A stretch of DNA of 64,000 bases from Pseudodesulfovibrio tunisiensis (GCF_022809775.1 NZ_CP094380.1:1971001-2035000); one strand, 5' to 3'. Shown: positions 35,455-45,806, numbered from the stretch's first letter. Numbers and translations: made by a program. Notes: generated by a model from the sequence alone, not told the origin.

Positions 35455-36645
35455 ATGGATAAAATCAAAGTAGAGAATCTTTACAAAATCTTTGGTCCTC
35501 AACCGGCCAAAGTCATCCCCATGCTCGAAAAGGGCATGGCAAAGGATGAGGTCAAGGAAAAGACAAGGCACGGCGTGGGCGTGAACAACGTCTCCTTTAC
35601 CGTGGAGGAAGGGGAAATCGTGGTGGTCATGGGCTTGTCCGGCAGCGGAAAGTCCACGCTGGTCCGCTGCATCAACAGGCTCATCAACCCCACCCGCGGC
35701 AGCGTGTTCATCGACGGAACCGACGTCACCAAACTCGACCGGGAAGGGCTGCGCAAGCTCAGGCAGGAAAAGCTGGGCATGGTGTTTCAGAATTTCGCCC
35801 TGTTCCCGCATCGCACGGTTTGTCAGAACACGGAATACGGCCTGGAAATCCAGGGCGTCGATCCGTCCGTTCGCCGCGAAAAGGCCTACGAAGCCCTTGA
35901 TCTCGTCGGACTTGCAGGCTGGGAGGAGTCCATGCCCGGACAGCTCTCCGGCGGCATGCAGCAGCGCGTGGGCCTTGCCCGGGCCCTGGCGCTCGATCCG
36001 GACATCCTGCTCATGGACGAGGCCTTCAGCGCCCTTGACCCGCTCATCCGCCGCGACATGCAGGACGAGCTCATCAATCTTCAGGAACGCATGCACAAGA
36101 CCATCCTGTTCATCAGCCATGATCTGGACGAGGCGCTGAAACTCGGCGACCGCATCATCCTGATGAAGGACGGGGAAATCGTGCAGGTCGGCACGCCGGA
36201 GGACATTCTCACCTCCCCTGCCGACGACTATGTCAGCCGCTTCGTGGAGGACGTGGACATCACCAAGGTCCTGACCGCGGAATCCGTGATGAAAAAATCC
36301 GAGGCCGTAGGCTACCTCAAGACGGACGGTCCCAGAGCCGCACTGCGCAAGATGCGCAAGAACAGCATTTCCAGCCTGTTCGTACTGGACGAACACCGCA
36401 GGCTCATGGGCGTTGTCAGCGCCCAGGATTGCGCCCGGCTCGTCGAGCAGGGCAAACGCGACCTCAGGGAGGCCGTATGCACGGGCTGCAAGACCGTGCA
36501 CATGGACACTCCGGCTCAGGACCTGTTCGTCATCATGCAGGACATCACCTATCCGCTCGGGGTGGTGGACGACGACAACCGATTCAAGGGCGTCATTGTC
36601 AGGGGATCACTGATCGGTGCCCTGGCCGAAAGGGGAGGCAACTAG
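35455..36645 (+). CDS. proV: Glycine betaine/proline ABC transporter ATPase ProV
   Basis: The product has 396 residues. Walker A GLSGSGKST is at 60-68, the signature is LSGGMQQRVG and the Walker B LLMDEAF. After the ABC domain come two CBS domains (about 280-396), which in OpuA-like transporters sense ionic strength. The ATPase drives uptake of compatible solutes under osmotic stress. GGAG precedes the ATG with 6-nt spacing. proW starts one base after its stop. Confidence 0.95.
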   Translation: MDKIKVENLYKIFGPQPAKVIPMLEKGMAKDEVKEKTRHGVGVNNVSFTVEEGEIVVVMGLSGSGKSTLVRCINRLINPTRGSVFIDGTDVTKLDREGLRKLRQEKLGMVFQNFALFPHRTVCQNTEYGLEIQGVDPSVRREKAYEALDLVGLAGWEESMPGQLSGGMQQRVGLARALALDPDILLMDEAFSALDPLIRRDMQDELINLQERMHKTILFISHDLDEALKLGDRIILMKDGEIVQVGTPEDILTSPADDYVSRFVEDVDITKVLTAESVMKKSEAVGYLKTDGPRAALRKMRKNSISSLFVLDEHRRLMGVVSAQDCARLVEQGKRDLREAVCTGCKTVHMDTPAQDLFVIMQDITYPLGVVDDDNRFKGVIVRGSLIGALAERGGN

Positions 36646-36646
36646 C

Positions 36647-37483
36647 ATGGACATACCTCGCATACCCGTCGGTGACGCCATTGAGGGTCTGATAAATTTT
36701 CTGGTGGATCACTGCTCCTTCGCCACCAAGGCGTTTGCCGCAGTGCTTGAAGCCGGACTGGACATGGTCGAAGCCACCATGCTCGCCATGCCCCCGTGGC
36801 TGTTCACGATCATCGTGGGTGTCATGGCATGGAGACTGGCCCGCAGCCGCAGGGTCGGCATCTTTTCCGTGGCCGGACTTCTGCTCATCTGGAACATGGG
36901 ACTGTGGAAGGCCACGGTCAGCACCATTGCATTGGTCATCGTCGCCACTCTGGTCGCCCTGCTCATCGGCGTGCCCACCGGCATACTCGCGGCCATGAAC
37001 CGCTACGCGAACCGGACCGTGATGCCCGTGCTGGACGTGATGCAGACCATGCCCGCCTTCGTCTATCTGATTCCGGCCATCCCGTTCTTCGGTCTGGGCA
37101 AGGTGGCGGCCATCTTTTCCACAGTCATTTTCGCCATGCCCCCGGCCATCCGACTGACCTGTCTGGGCATCAAGCAGGTGCCCAAGGAACTGGTGGAATG
37201 CGCCGACGCATTCGGCTCCACTCGCTGGCAGCGACTTTTCAAGCTGGAACTGCCCCTGGCCACCCCGACCATCATGGCCGGCGTGAACCAGACCATCATG
37301 CTTGCCCTGTCCATGGTCGTGATCGCGGCCATGATCGGCGCAAAGGGCCTTGGCGGCGAAGTCTGGAAAGCCATTCAGCGCCTCCAGATGGGCCATGGCT
37401 TCGAGGCGGGCATCGGCATTGTCATCGTGGCCATGATCATGGATCGCGTGCTCCAGAAAATGGGCACACCCCGAAAGCAGTAA
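36647..37483 (+). CDS. proW: Glycine betaine/proline ABC transporter permease ProW
   Basis: The start is MDIPRIPVG at 36647, giving 278 residues with about six membrane segments. The EAA-type coupling loop is around the ADAFGSTRWQRLFKLELP segment. It forms the membrane channel with ProV. AGGGGAGG precedes the ATG by 9 nt. The next gene begins 25 bp downstream. Confidence 0.94.
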   Translation: MDIPRIPVGDAIEGLINFLVDHCSFATKAFAAVLEAGLDMVEATMLAMPPWLFTIIVGVMAWRLARSRRVGIFSVAGLLLIWNMGLWKATVSTIALVIVATLVALLIGVPTGILAAMNRYANRTVMPVLDVMQTMPAFVYLIPAIPFFGLGKVAAIFSTVIFAMPPAIRLTCLGIKQVPKELVECADAFGSTRWQRLFKLELPLATPTIMAGVNQTIMLALSMVVIAAMIGAKGLGGEVWKAIQRLQMGHGFEAGIGIVIVAMIMDRVLQKMGTPRKQ

Positions 37484-37508
37484 CCAAAGACGACACAAGG
37501 AGAAGAGC

Positions 37509-38357
37509 ATGAAACGGATTCTGACCGGACTCATGGTGGCAGCACTCATCGCCACCCTTGCCGTCCCCGCGTTTGCCAAGGACAAGATCAAGATCGCCTA
37601 CGTGGAATGGTCCTGCTCCACGGCCACCACGAACGTGGTCAAGGCCGTGCTTCAGGAACGCATGGGCTATGACGTGGAAATCCTGCCCGTTGCCGCCGCC
37701 GTGATGTGGCAGGCCACTGCCACCGGCGATGTCGACGGCATGGCATCCGCATGGCTGCCCAACACGCAGGCCGACTATCTGGAACGCATGAAGGACAAGG
37801 TCATCGACCTCGGCCCGAACGTGACCGGTGCTCGTCTTGGCTGGGCTGTCCCCGATTACGTGACCGTGGATTCCATTGCCGACCTGAACAGGTACGCCGA
37901 CAAATTCAAGGGCCGCGTCATCGGCATCGATCCGGGTGCAGGCATCATGCGCCTGTCCGAAAAGGCCCTCGAGGACTACAAGCTTGACGACATGGAACTC
38001 ATGGAAGGCTCCGGCGCGACCATGACCGCCAGCCTCGGCATGGCCATCAAGCGCAACGAATGGGTTGTTGTCACGGCCTGGTCACCGCATTGGCTGTTCG
38101 GCCGCTGGAACGTGAAATACCTTGATGACCCCAAGGGCACTCTGGGCAAGGCCGAAACCATCAATACCGTGGTGCGTCTCGGCCTCAAGGAAGATCACCC
38201 CGATGTCTATTCCTTCCTCGACAAATTCCATTGGAAGGACGTGAACCAGCTTCAGATGGTCATGGCCTGGAATCAGGAAGAAGGCGCCGATCCGTATGAA
38301 AACGCCAAAAAATTCATCCGGGAAAACAAGGAACAGGTTGATTCCTGGCTGAAATAA
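37509..38357 (+). CDS. proX: Glycine betaine-binding periplasmic protein ProX
   Basis: The product has 282 residues with a Sec signal peptide (about 1-23, ending VPAFA-KD). The mature domain matches OpuAC-type substrate-binding proteins, with aromatic residues for quaternary-amine binding (YVEWSCST, WSPHWLFGRWNVKYLD). It delivers betaine or proline-betaine-like solutes to ProW. The ATG follows AGGAGAAGAGC. A terminator closes the operon 28 bp after the stop. Confidence 0.94.
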   Translation: MKRILTGLMVAALIATLAVPAFAKDKIKIAYVEWSCSTATTNVVKAVLQERMGYDVEILPVAAAVMWQATATGDVDGMASAWLPNTQADYLERMKDKVIDLGPNVTGARLGWAVPDYVTVDSIADLNRYADKFKGRVIGIDPGAGIMRLSEKALEDYKLDDMELMEGSGATMTASLGMAIKRNEWVVVTAWSPHWLFGRWNVKYLDDPKGTLGKAETINTVVRLGLKEDHPDVYSFLDKFHWKDVNQLQMVMAWNQEEGADPYENAKKFIRENKEQVDSWLK

Positions 38358-38385
38358 CCCTTTCCCTTATCATCCCTTCAAGTGA

Positions 38386-38425
38386 CGGCCCTCGGAAAAT
38401 CGTTTTCCGGGGGCCGCCTGTTTTT
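38386..38425 (+). terminator. Terminator of proVWX
   Basis: CGGCCCTCGGAAAA and TTTTCCGGGGGCCG form a 14-bp stem with one mismatch around TCG, followed by CCTGTTTTT. Confidence 0.8.
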
Positions 38426-38585
38426 CGCGGTTGAAAAGTTTGTACCGTCCTTCCGGCCCGCAACCGGCTCGTCAAAATTCCTGAACCGTGCACTCCATTT
38501 CCCCCACCCTCCCCGGGCTCGCCGTCGAGTAGTCAACACACTGGAACACAAGGATATAAAAATATTTAAACAGAACTTTCAGGAA

Positions 38586-38602
38586 TTGGCACGCTCCCTG
38601 CT
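38586..38602 (+). promoter_or_regulatory. Sigma-54 promoter before the glycosyltransferase pair
   Basis: TTGGCACGCTCCCTGCT carries the GG-N10-GC spacing and the TGGCAC -24 element of RpoN promoters. It lies about 200 bp before the first glycosyltransferase gene, in a 380-bp spacer without other genes. Confidence 0.75.
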
Positions 38603-38805
38603 TAGTAAAAAGCATCCTTACCTTCTTTTGCGATGCAACGAGAAATCAGGCTTCCGGGGACACCCTCGGGAGCCTTTCTCGTTTTCGGCCTTGCGCCGCA
38701 TCCGGATTGCCCGGCTGTCCATCCGGCCATTGAAAATTCCCAATGCCGAGAGATCACCGTTTTGCGCAGCCTGCTATGGACAAAGTCGCAGGGTGCCGCT
38801 ACATC

Positions 38806-40028
38806 ATGGACATGATTGACTCTCCTGCCAACTGGCCGAAATTCCGGGCATCACGACCGCGCATACTGCTGCTGACCAGCCAGTACTTTCTCATGGGCGA
38901 ACTCAAGGCCGCATGCGAACGGCTGGAAGTGGAGCACATGCTTCTGGACCTCGGCACCAGGGAAATGAATCTGGATGTGTTCGTGGCCAGAATGCTGGAT
39001 GTGCTCACATCCTTCCGGCCCGACTTCGTGCTGACCGTCAACCATCTGGGCGTGGACCGGGAAGGCGTGCTCACCACGCTTCTGGACCAGTTCGACGTGC
39101 CTCTGGCCTCCTGGTTCGTGGACAATCCCGACCTGATCCTCGGCATGTACACCGGACACGACCATGGCCGGACCATGCTCTTCACGTGGGACTCGGACGC
39201 CATTGCCCCGCTCCGGGAAGCCGGGTTCCGCCACGTGCGCTACCTCCTCCCCTTGCCTCGGATCCCACCCGGCTCGCGCCCGGCAAACGGACCGCGCCCC
39301 GGGAGTGGCATGCGGACATCTCCTTTGTCGGCAACTCCATGCTGGCCAAGACTGTGGCCCGACTGCGCGCCGCGGACCCGGGTCCCAGACTGGCGCAGGC
39401 AGGACCGCTCCTTGCCCGGGGATTCGGAGAATCCGGGGAGCGTTCGGTCAGCCGCTACATCCGCAGGGAATTTCCCGAGCTGCTTGCGGACTTCGAGGAA
39501 CTGGACACCCGGGAACGCAAGCTCGCCTACGAAACATTCGTCACATGGCAGTCCACGCTCATGTACCGGCTGAACTGCGTGCTGCACATTCTGGATTTCA
39601 ATCCCCTGATAGTGGGCGATCCGGGCTGGAACGACCTGCTCGCCGGACGCGAGGGCTGGCGCTATCACCCGGAACTCTCCTATTACGACGACCTGCCGGA
39701 CTTCTATCCGGCCAGCGCCGTGAACTTCAACTGCACCAGCCGACAGATGAAGGGAGCCGTGAACCAGCGCGTGTTCGACGTGCCGTGCTGCGGCGCATTC
39801 CTGATCACGGACCACCGCGCTCAGGTCGAAAACCTGTTCGAACCGGAAAGGGAAATCGTGTTCTACAGGACCGAGGACGAAATTCCGGCGCTGGTGGACA
39901 TGTACCTGAATGCGCCCGACCGCCGCGAAAGCGTGACCCGGGCCGCACGCAAACGCATTCTGGCCGAACATACCTACGACCACCGCATGGTGACGCTCAT
40001 GGAAGCCATGCGGGAAACCTTTGCCTGA
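38806..40028 (+). pseudogene. CgeB/DUF3880-type glycosyltransferase, frameshifted
   Basis: Two frames join to one protein of about 407 residues. Frame one covers residues 1 to about 148, from MDMIDSPANWPKF to FRHVRYLL. Frame two continues from about 39255 (ASDPTRL) to the stop at 40028. One extra base in the C-run at 39249-39252 would restore it: CTC-CTC-CCC-CTT-GCC. The N-terminal part matches DUF3880 and the C-terminal part a GT1-type domain, as in spore or flagellar surface glycosyltransferases. A sequencing error, a true inactivation or programmed slippage are all possible. The start is not certain, since ATGs at 38743 and 38776 are in frame. Confidence 0.8.
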
Positions 40029-40047
40029 CCGGCCCGGGGGAAACGCC

Positions 40048-41466
40048 GTGCTGAACAGCCGCCCCATCCTTGTTCTCCAGATGCAGCGAATGGGCGATCT
40101 CATTCTCACCTATCCGCTGCTCCTCTGGCTCGCCCGCACCCATCCGGACCGGGAGATCATGGTGGTGGCCGAGCGCATGTTCTACGAACCGCTCATGCGC
40201 CTGTCCCCGAAAGCCACCTACATACCATGGGACGGGGTCCACGTTCTCAAGGGAAAGCATTTCCATACCGTCATCAATCTCAGCATCCGGGATCAGGCCG
40301 CACGACTGGCCCACGACGTGGACGCGGAAACCGCAATCGGCCCTGTCATGAGCCCGAACAACGTGCGCCGCGTGCTCGGCAACTGGCAGCTCTACCGCAC
40401 CGGACTGGTGGACAACAACCGCTACAACCGCTTTCACTGGGCCGACCTCAATGCTCTGGATTCGGTACCGCCCGAAATCATGGCGAAAACCGCATTCGAT
40501 CCGCCGCGCACCCTGCCTCCGGGCCAGAACCGCATCGGACTTTTTCTCGGAGCCAGCGAACAGGCCAAACGTCCGACCCCGCAATTCTGGGCCGAACTGG
40601 TACGCGAGCTCCTGAACCGGGGATTGCGTCCCGTGCTTTTCGGCGGCCCGGCCGAAATCGAACTGGGCCGGGAAGTGGCGCTCATGGCCAACGTGCCCGT
40701 GCTCGATCTCTGCGGCAAACTCGGTCTGGACGAATTCGCCATCGTGGGCCAGACACTGTGCCTGTTCATCACCCCGGACACCGGCCCCATGCACCTTGCC
40801 GCCTGGACCGGACTCAAATGCCTGAACCTGAGCATGGGCAATGTCAGCCCGTGGGAAACCGGCCCGTACCAGCCCGGCCACTTCGTGCTCCGGCCGGACA
40901 TGGAATGCGCCGAGGGATGCTGGAGCTGCACCAGAGATCGCCTGCACTGCCACGACCCGTTCGTTCCCGGGCGGATAGCGGCTCTGGCCGCACGCGCGGC
41001 CTTGGGCGCGGAGGCCGACAAACTCGGCAGAATGCGAATTCCGGGACTGCGGCTGTTCCAGTCCGCCCGCACGGATCAGGGGCTCTACCGCCTGCACCCG
41101 TGCGGGGACCAGTCCCCCACTCGCGGCGACATGACCGGAAACTTCTGGGCCGCATTTTTTCGGCATGCCTTTTCCCTTGAGAACAGGGAAAGTGTTGCCC
41201 GCGCCTGGCATGATCTGGGAACGGCCTTTCCCGATGCCGTGGAAACCATGACCGAACACCTGCCTGAACTGGGATCGATTTTCAGCCGACACCTTGCGTC
41301 GCGCAGCCCTCTGAGCGCGAATTTCCGAACCAACGCGCCCCGGGAGCTCGCTCCCTTCACCGGCTTCATTCAGATGTTTCTGCCCAATCAGGACTATGCT
41401 CCAAAGGCATGGGCGCATGCCGCAAGCCTGCTGGAAGTGCTCTCGGAACTGGCTCGCCAATCCTGA
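40048..41466 (+). CDS. Family 9 glycosyltransferase (heptosyltransferase-like)
   Basis: The most likely start is the GTG at 40048, behind CGGGGGAAACGCC, giving 472 residues. The GT9 hallmarks are there: an N-terminal QMQRMGDLILTYPLL and the donor-binding TPDTGPMHLAAW. Cys residues in CWSCTRDRLHC are unusual for LPS heptosyltransferases. The C-terminal 110 residues extend beyond GT9 and are unmatched. It follows the frameshifted glycosyltransferase by 19 bp and the two share a sigma-54 promoter, so a role in flagellin or surface glycosylation is plausible, though not shown. Confidence 0.85.
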   Translation: MLNSRPILVLQMQRMGDLILTYPLLLWLARTHPDREIMVVAERMFYEPLMRLSPKATYIPWDGVHVLKGKHFHTVINLSIRDQAARLAHDVDAETAIGPVMSPNNVRRVLGNWQLYRTGLVDNNRYNRFHWADLNALDSVPPEIMAKTAFDPPRTLPPGQNRIGLFLGASEQAKRPTPQFWAELVRELLNRGLRPVLFGGPAEIELGREVALMANVPVLDLCGKLGLDEFAIVGQTLCLFITPDTGPMHLAAWTGLKCLNLSMGNVSPWETGPYQPGHFVLRPDMECAEGCWSCTRDRLHCHDPFVPGRIAALAARAALGAEADKLGRMRIPGLRLFQSARTDQGLYRLHPCGDQSPTRGDMTGNFWAAFFRHAFSLENRESVARAWHDLGTAFPDAVETMTEHLPELGSIFSRHLASRSPLSANFRTNAPRELAPFTGFIQMFLPNQDYAPKAWAHAASLLEVLSELARQS

Positions 41467-41537
41467 TCCTCTTCCCTGTCCCGGCAAGAAAATCCCACCT
41501 CCGAAAAAACAACTCACTGATTTCAAAGCAGTTTCAC

Positions 41538-41555
41538 TTTGGCACGTTCCTTGAT
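41538..41555 (+). promoter_or_regulatory. Sigma-54-type promoter before fliK
   Basis: TTTGGCACGTTCCTTGAT has a perfect TGGCACG -24 element. The -12 element is TTGA where TTGC is usual. It lies 26 bp before fliK. Confidence 0.65.
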
Positions 41556-41580
41556 TGAAAAGGGACCGAAGGAGTGAAGC

Positions 41581-43278
41581 ATGCAGAATATTCCCGCCAT
41601 AGCCGAAGACGTCGTCGAACAGTTCAAGGCAGCCAAATCGAATTCCCGGATTTCCGAAGGAAACAGCGGGGACATGTTTGCGGCCCTGTTCGAACGGCAT
41701 TCCGAACTCGTGGATGAGGAATTGTCCCTTGCCCCCCTGTCCCATACCGAACGCATGGCGGAAAAGGCCCCGGCCTCGGCCTCGGCTTCCGCCGCCGCAA
41801 CACGCGAAGATGAAGAGGACTCCACAGTCCTGCGCCCGGCGCATGAAGCCGTTGAGCAGGAGGACAGGGAAATGCCCGGCCGCGAGCGGAAGATGACCGA
41901 AGAGGAGTTCGACGAACTCAAGGACGATCTCAAGGAATACGGCCTGAGCGACGAGGAGATAAAGGAACTGGAAAACAGGGTGTCGGGCGAAAAGGGCATG
42001 ACGTGGGGCGAATTCGTCCAGACGCTTGCTCAAAAGATGGCCGACATGCGCAAGGTTTCCCTGACCGACGATCAAGTCAGGGAACTCGATTCCTTTTTTT
42101 CCAGATTCGGCTTCAACAAGCAGGAAAGCGCCAAGCTGATCAACCAGCTGCAAAACGGCGAAACCGGCAAGGTCATGGCCGCGATGCAGGCCAAACTCGA
42201 TGCCATGCCTCAGGATCAGCCCCTGTTTCTGGCAAAGGGCGAAGTCGAGGCATTCGTGGCCTCCCTGAACGCGTCCAAGGAACTGGCCGCGCGCATGAAG
42301 GAACTTCTGGGACAGCAGACCCTGCCCAAGGACATCAAGGAAGCCTTCACGGCCCTGCGCAAGGACATGGCCCGCGCCGACCGGAAGGACATGAAGCTGA
42401 TCCGCTCCGTGGGCAGGGAACTGGCCAAGGCCGTTGACGAGACCACGCAGGGTTCCTCGGTAGCCAGGGATCTGGGCGAGGCCGTGGACCTCAGGCCGAG
42501 GACCGAAGGCAGCGAAGCCAAGGCCGACGCCCATCGGGACTTCAATCAGGCCGCGGACAAGCGCGAGCAGCAGGCTCCGGGCATGATGGCCCGCAGATCC
42601 GCAGAGGTCGATCCCAATCCGGCAGCCGGGAAGCAGGATTCCGAGGCCGACGAACAGAAGCAGGCATGGAAGGAATTCTTCGACAGGCTGCGGACCGACG
42701 ACACAACGAAGCAGTCCGCACAGCCCCGAAGCCGCGAATCCCTGGAACAGGTGCTCAAGGGCGAACTGGCCGAAGCCAGAGCCCAGACCGATGCCAAGCT
42801 TCAGACACGGGAAAAAATTACCGCTCCCAAGCTGGCGCGTCAGGTGGAATCCGCATTCCTGAAGAATCTTTCCAACGGCACCAAGCAGCTCAATCTCCAG
42901 CTCACCCCGGAAAATCTGGGCAAGCTCAGCATCGTCCTCTCCGTGCAGAACAAGGAAGTGAACGCGGTGATCCGGACCGAGAACCACGAGGCGGCCAAGC
43001 TCATCAACGATCAGCTTGATTCCATCCGCAATACGTTGGAATCACAGGGTCTCAAGGTGGACAAGCTCGAAGTGCAGGCCGGGCTGGCCAACAATCAGGA
43101 CAACAGCCAGTGGCAAGGCGAGATGCAGCACAATCTGGCCCGCGAACGGGAATCTCTGGCCTTCATGCGCAACCACCTCCGCACCATGCGCGGAGAACAG
43201 GGCGACGTGGCCCAGGATATGCAATCCATACGTGAGCAGGCAATTCATGCCGCACACGGACTGCACGTTGTAGCGTAA
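41581..43278 (+). CDS. fliK: Flagellar hook-length control protein FliK
   Basis: The product has 565 residues, with a long Glu/Lys-rich coiled N-terminal and middle region. The conserved hook-length C-terminal domain is near residues 430-500 (QLNLQLTPENLGKLSIVLS). FliK measures hook length and switches the export apparatus from hook to filament substrates. It leads a plus-strand run with flgD (11-bp gap) and flgE. GGAG precedes the start. The N-terminal part is poorly conserved, so domain limits are approximate. Confidence 0.88.
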   Translation: MQNIPAIAEDVVEQFKAAKSNSRISEGNSGDMFAALFERHSELVDEELSLAPLSHTERMAEKAPASASASAAATREDEEDSTVLRPAHEAVEQEDREMPGRERKMTEEEFDELKDDLKEYGLSDEEIKELENRVSGEKGMTWGEFVQTLAQKMADMRKVSLTDDQVRELDSFFSRFGFNKQESAKLINQLQNGETGKVMAAMQAKLDAMPQDQPLFLAKGEVEAFVASLNASKELAARMKELLGQQTLPKDIKEAFTALRKDMARADRKDMKLIRSVGRELAKAVDETTQGSSVARDLGEAVDLRPRTEGSEAKADAHRDFNQAADKREQQAPGMMARRSAEVDPNPAAGKQDSEADEQKQAWKEFFDRLRTDDTTKQSAQPRSRESLEQVLKGELAEARAQTDAKLQTREKITAPKLARQVESAFLKNLSNGTKQLNLQLTPENLGKLSIVLSVQNKEVNAVIRTENHEAAKLINDQLDSIRNTLESQGLKVDKLEVQAGLANNQDNSQWQGEMQHNLARERESLAFMRNHLRTMRGEQGDVAQDMQSIREQAIHAAHGLHVVA

Positions 43279-43289
43279 GGAGAAAGGTC

Positions 43290-44039
43290 ATGGGTTACGT
43301 CGATACCGGTCACATTCTTTCGGGACAGGAAGCGCGCCTCGCGGCTTCCAACACCCCGGATCAGAAAAAGAGCATGGATCAGGAAGCCTTCCTGACCATT
43401 CTGGTGGCGCAGCTTACGCATCAGGACCCGTTGAATCCCATGGAGGACACGGAGATGACGTCCCAGCTGGCTGAATTTTCCAGTCTGGAACAGCTCACCA
43501 GCATCAACTCCTCGGTCAAGAGTCTGGGCAATTCCCTTGATCGCTCGGACATGCTCTCGGCCGTGAGCTTCATCGGCAAGTCCGTACGCGCCGAAGGCTA
43601 CAAGGTCACCAAGTCCGGCGAGGACGTGAGCAAGATCTACTACGGGTTCGGCGAAGCCGTGGCCAAGATCAAGATGAACATCTACGACAAGGAAGGCGCC
43701 ATCGTCCGGACCATCGACATCGGCAGCAAGCAGCCCGGCACCTACAACTTCACGTGGGACGGCAAGAACGAAAAGGGTCAGCCCCTGCCGGACGGCATCT
43801 ACTCCGTGGGCATTCTGGGCGAGGACAAGGACGGCAAGCCCGTCATGGTCAAGTCCGAGGTCGAAGGCAAGGTGGATGGCGTGGTCACGGAAAACGGCGT
43901 CAACTACCTCCGTCTGGAGGATGGCCGCTTCGTGAACTTCCTGAACGTCAAGGAAGTGGTGAATGCCGGCTCCGAACACACGGGCGAAGACTCGGGAGAG
44001 GATGCCGGGGAAGATGGTTCCGACACGGAAACTTCATAG
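43290..44039 (+). CDS. flgD: Flagellar hook cap protein FlgD
   Basis: The product has 249 residues. The N-terminal QEAFLTILVAQLTHQDPLNPM is the FlgD signature. FlgD caps the growing hook and guides FlgE polymerisation. The C-terminal tail is a Glu/Asp/Gly-rich stretch (about 225-249) not typical for the family and perhaps disordered. The start follows AAGGAGAAAGGTC. Confidence 0.94.
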   Translation: MGYVDTGHILSGQEARLAASNTPDQKKSMDQEAFLTILVAQLTHQDPLNPMEDTEMTSQLAEFSSLEQLTSINSSVKSLGNSLDRSDMLSAVSFIGKSVRAEGYKVTKSGEDVSKIYYGFGEAVAKIKMNIYDKEGAIVRTIDIGSKQPGTYNFTWDGKNEKGQPLPDGIYSVGILGEDKDGKPVMVKSEVEGKVDGVVTENGVNYLRLEDGRFVNFLNVKEVVNAGSEHTGEDSGEDAGEDGSDTETS

Positions 44040-44117
44040 CATTTTTTGCAAGAGGGTCGAGCGGAATGCGGCCGGAGAACCGCATTCGGCTTGGAGAAGA
44101 TACACAGGAGGTCTGTC

Positions 44118-45806
44118 ATGAGTTTAGGAGCGTCACTCTATTCCGGGATAACCGGCCTTTCGGTGCATTCCGAAAGAATGACCGTCATCGGCAACAACCT
44201 CGCCAATGTGAACACCACCGGGTTCAAAGGCGCGAGAATGTATTTCGAAGACCTGATGAGCCAGGACTTCTCCACGGTCAACGGCATCGGCCAGGTCGGC
44301 CGAGGCGTACGCGTGGCAGCCATCTACTCGGACTTCGGCGCAGGCGCGTCGGAATCGTCCACCGAGGCGACCGACATGGCCATTTCCGGAGAAGGGTTCT
44401 TCACGGTCTCGCCCAAGGGTACGGAAAACAAGTACTACAGCCGGGCTGGCAACTTCCGGTTCGACAAGGACGGGTATCTGGTGGACCCGCACGGCTACGT
44501 GGTGCAGGGCTGGGAAATCGAGCAGAGTTCCGCGTCGACCGCGACTTCGTCCCAGGCGACCCTGTCCGCATCCTCCAACACCCGAATAGTGGGCGTGCCC
44601 ACGGACATCCGGCTGGAAAACTTCCAGTCCCCGCCCAAGGCGACCAGCCAGATTTCCATCATTTCCAATCTGGACCCCAGCTCCTCGGACAACTCGACCT
44701 GGAGCACGGGCAGCCCCTATTTCGCGCTGCTCAACAACTGGGACGGCACCGCGGAAACCCCGCTGGCCTCGGCCAACTATGCCTACAGCAGCACCATGAA
44801 GGTGTTCGACGAGATCGGCACGGCCCACAACATGACCGTGTACTTCGATCCGGTCACCCTGAGCAATGCGGGGGGCGACACGGTATGGGAATACATCGTC
44901 ACCGTGGACCCGTCCGAGGACGGACGCATCCTGTCCGACGGCTCGGGCAACCTCACCCGCATGGACACCACGTCCGCGGCCGGATTGCTCATGGCCGGCA
45001 CCCTGACCTTCCGCACCGGCCAGCTCGTGAGCATGAGTTCCTTCACCCTGAAATCCAATGGCGGCGGCAATCCCGGCGGCGGAGCAAAGGATCTGGGAAG
45101 CTGGTCTCTGGCCGACTTCTCGACCCAGGGATACCCCCTGCTCGCTCCCAACTTTCTGGCAAAATCCAATGCCAGCCTTGCCGATGCGGAAAACGCCATG
45201 CCCATTGAAATGAACTTCGGCATCCGCAACAGGGACCTGTCCAGCAACGGTTCCGGTCCCCTGACCCGAGGCTGGTCCTCGTCGCTGGGCACACTGCCCA
45301 CGCGGGCCAACGCCACCCAGTTGACCTACATCGACAACACGGGCTGGCTCCCGGGCTTCAAGGACCCATCCCTGAGCGCGCTGGCCACCCAGAGCTTCGA
45401 CACGGGCGGTTCCTCGACCCTGTTCCAGAGCCAGGACGGCTATTCCGCAGGCATCCTGCAGAACATCTCCGTCTCCCGGGAGGGCGTGCTCACCGGCCAC
45501 TACTCCAACGGACAGGTGCTGGAACTCTATGCCGTGACACTGGCCACCTTCACCAACGAGCACGGATTGCGGCGCGAAGGCGGCAACCTGTTCTCGGAAA
45601 CCCGGCAGTCCGGCCCGGCCCTGACAGGTCAGGCTGGCACGGCGGGCAAGGGCACGGTGGACGGCAACGCACTGGAAATGTCCAACGTGGACATGGCCAA
45701 CGAATTCGTGCGCATGATCACGACCCAACGCGGATTCCAGGCAAACACCAAGGTCATCACGACCACGGATTCCATGCTCGGCGAAGTCATCTCCATGAAG
45801 CGCTAA
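44118..45806 (+). CDS. flgE: Flagellar hook protein FlgE
   Basis: The start is MSLGASLYSGITGL at 44118, behind AGGAGGTCTGTC, giving 562 residues. The N-terminal rod/hook signature ANVNTTGFKGAR and the C-terminal helix EMSNVDMANEFVRMITTQRGFQANTK are diagnostic. The central variable part (about 130-440) is longer than in enteric FlgE, as in other deltaproteobacteria. FlgE forms the flexible hook outside the outer membrane. It is exported by the type III flagellar system. Confidence 0.95.
   Translation: MSLGASLYSGITGLSVHSERMTVIGNNLANVNTTGFKGARMYFEDLMSQDFSTVNGIGQVGRGVRVAAIYSDFGAGASESSTEATDMAISGEGFFTVSPKGTENKYYSRAGNFRFDKDGYLVDPHGYVVQGWEIEQSSASTATSSQATLSASSNTRIVGVPTDIRLENFQSPPKATSQISIISNLDPSSSDNSTWSTGSPYFALLNNWDGTAETPLASANYAYSSTMKVFDEIGTAHNMTVYFDPVTLSNAGGDTVWEYIVTVDPSEDGRILSDGSGNLTRMDTTSAAGLLMAGTLTFRTGQLVSMSSFTLKSNGGGNPGGGAKDLGSWSLADFSTQGYPLLAPNFLAKSNASLADAENAMPIEMNFGIRNRDLSSNGSGPLTRGWSSSLGTLPTRANATQLTYIDNTGWLPGFKDPSLSALATQSFDTGGSSTLFQSQDGYSAGILQNISVSREGVLTGHYSNGQVLELYAVTLATFTNEHGLRREGGNLFSETRQSGPALTGQAGTAGKGTVDGNALEMSNVDMANEFVRMITTQRGFQANTKVITTTDSMLGEVISMKR

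Noticed and set aside
39997..42987. 996-residue minus-strand open frame
   Set aside because: Antisense to the GT9 and fliK genes, with no domain signal.
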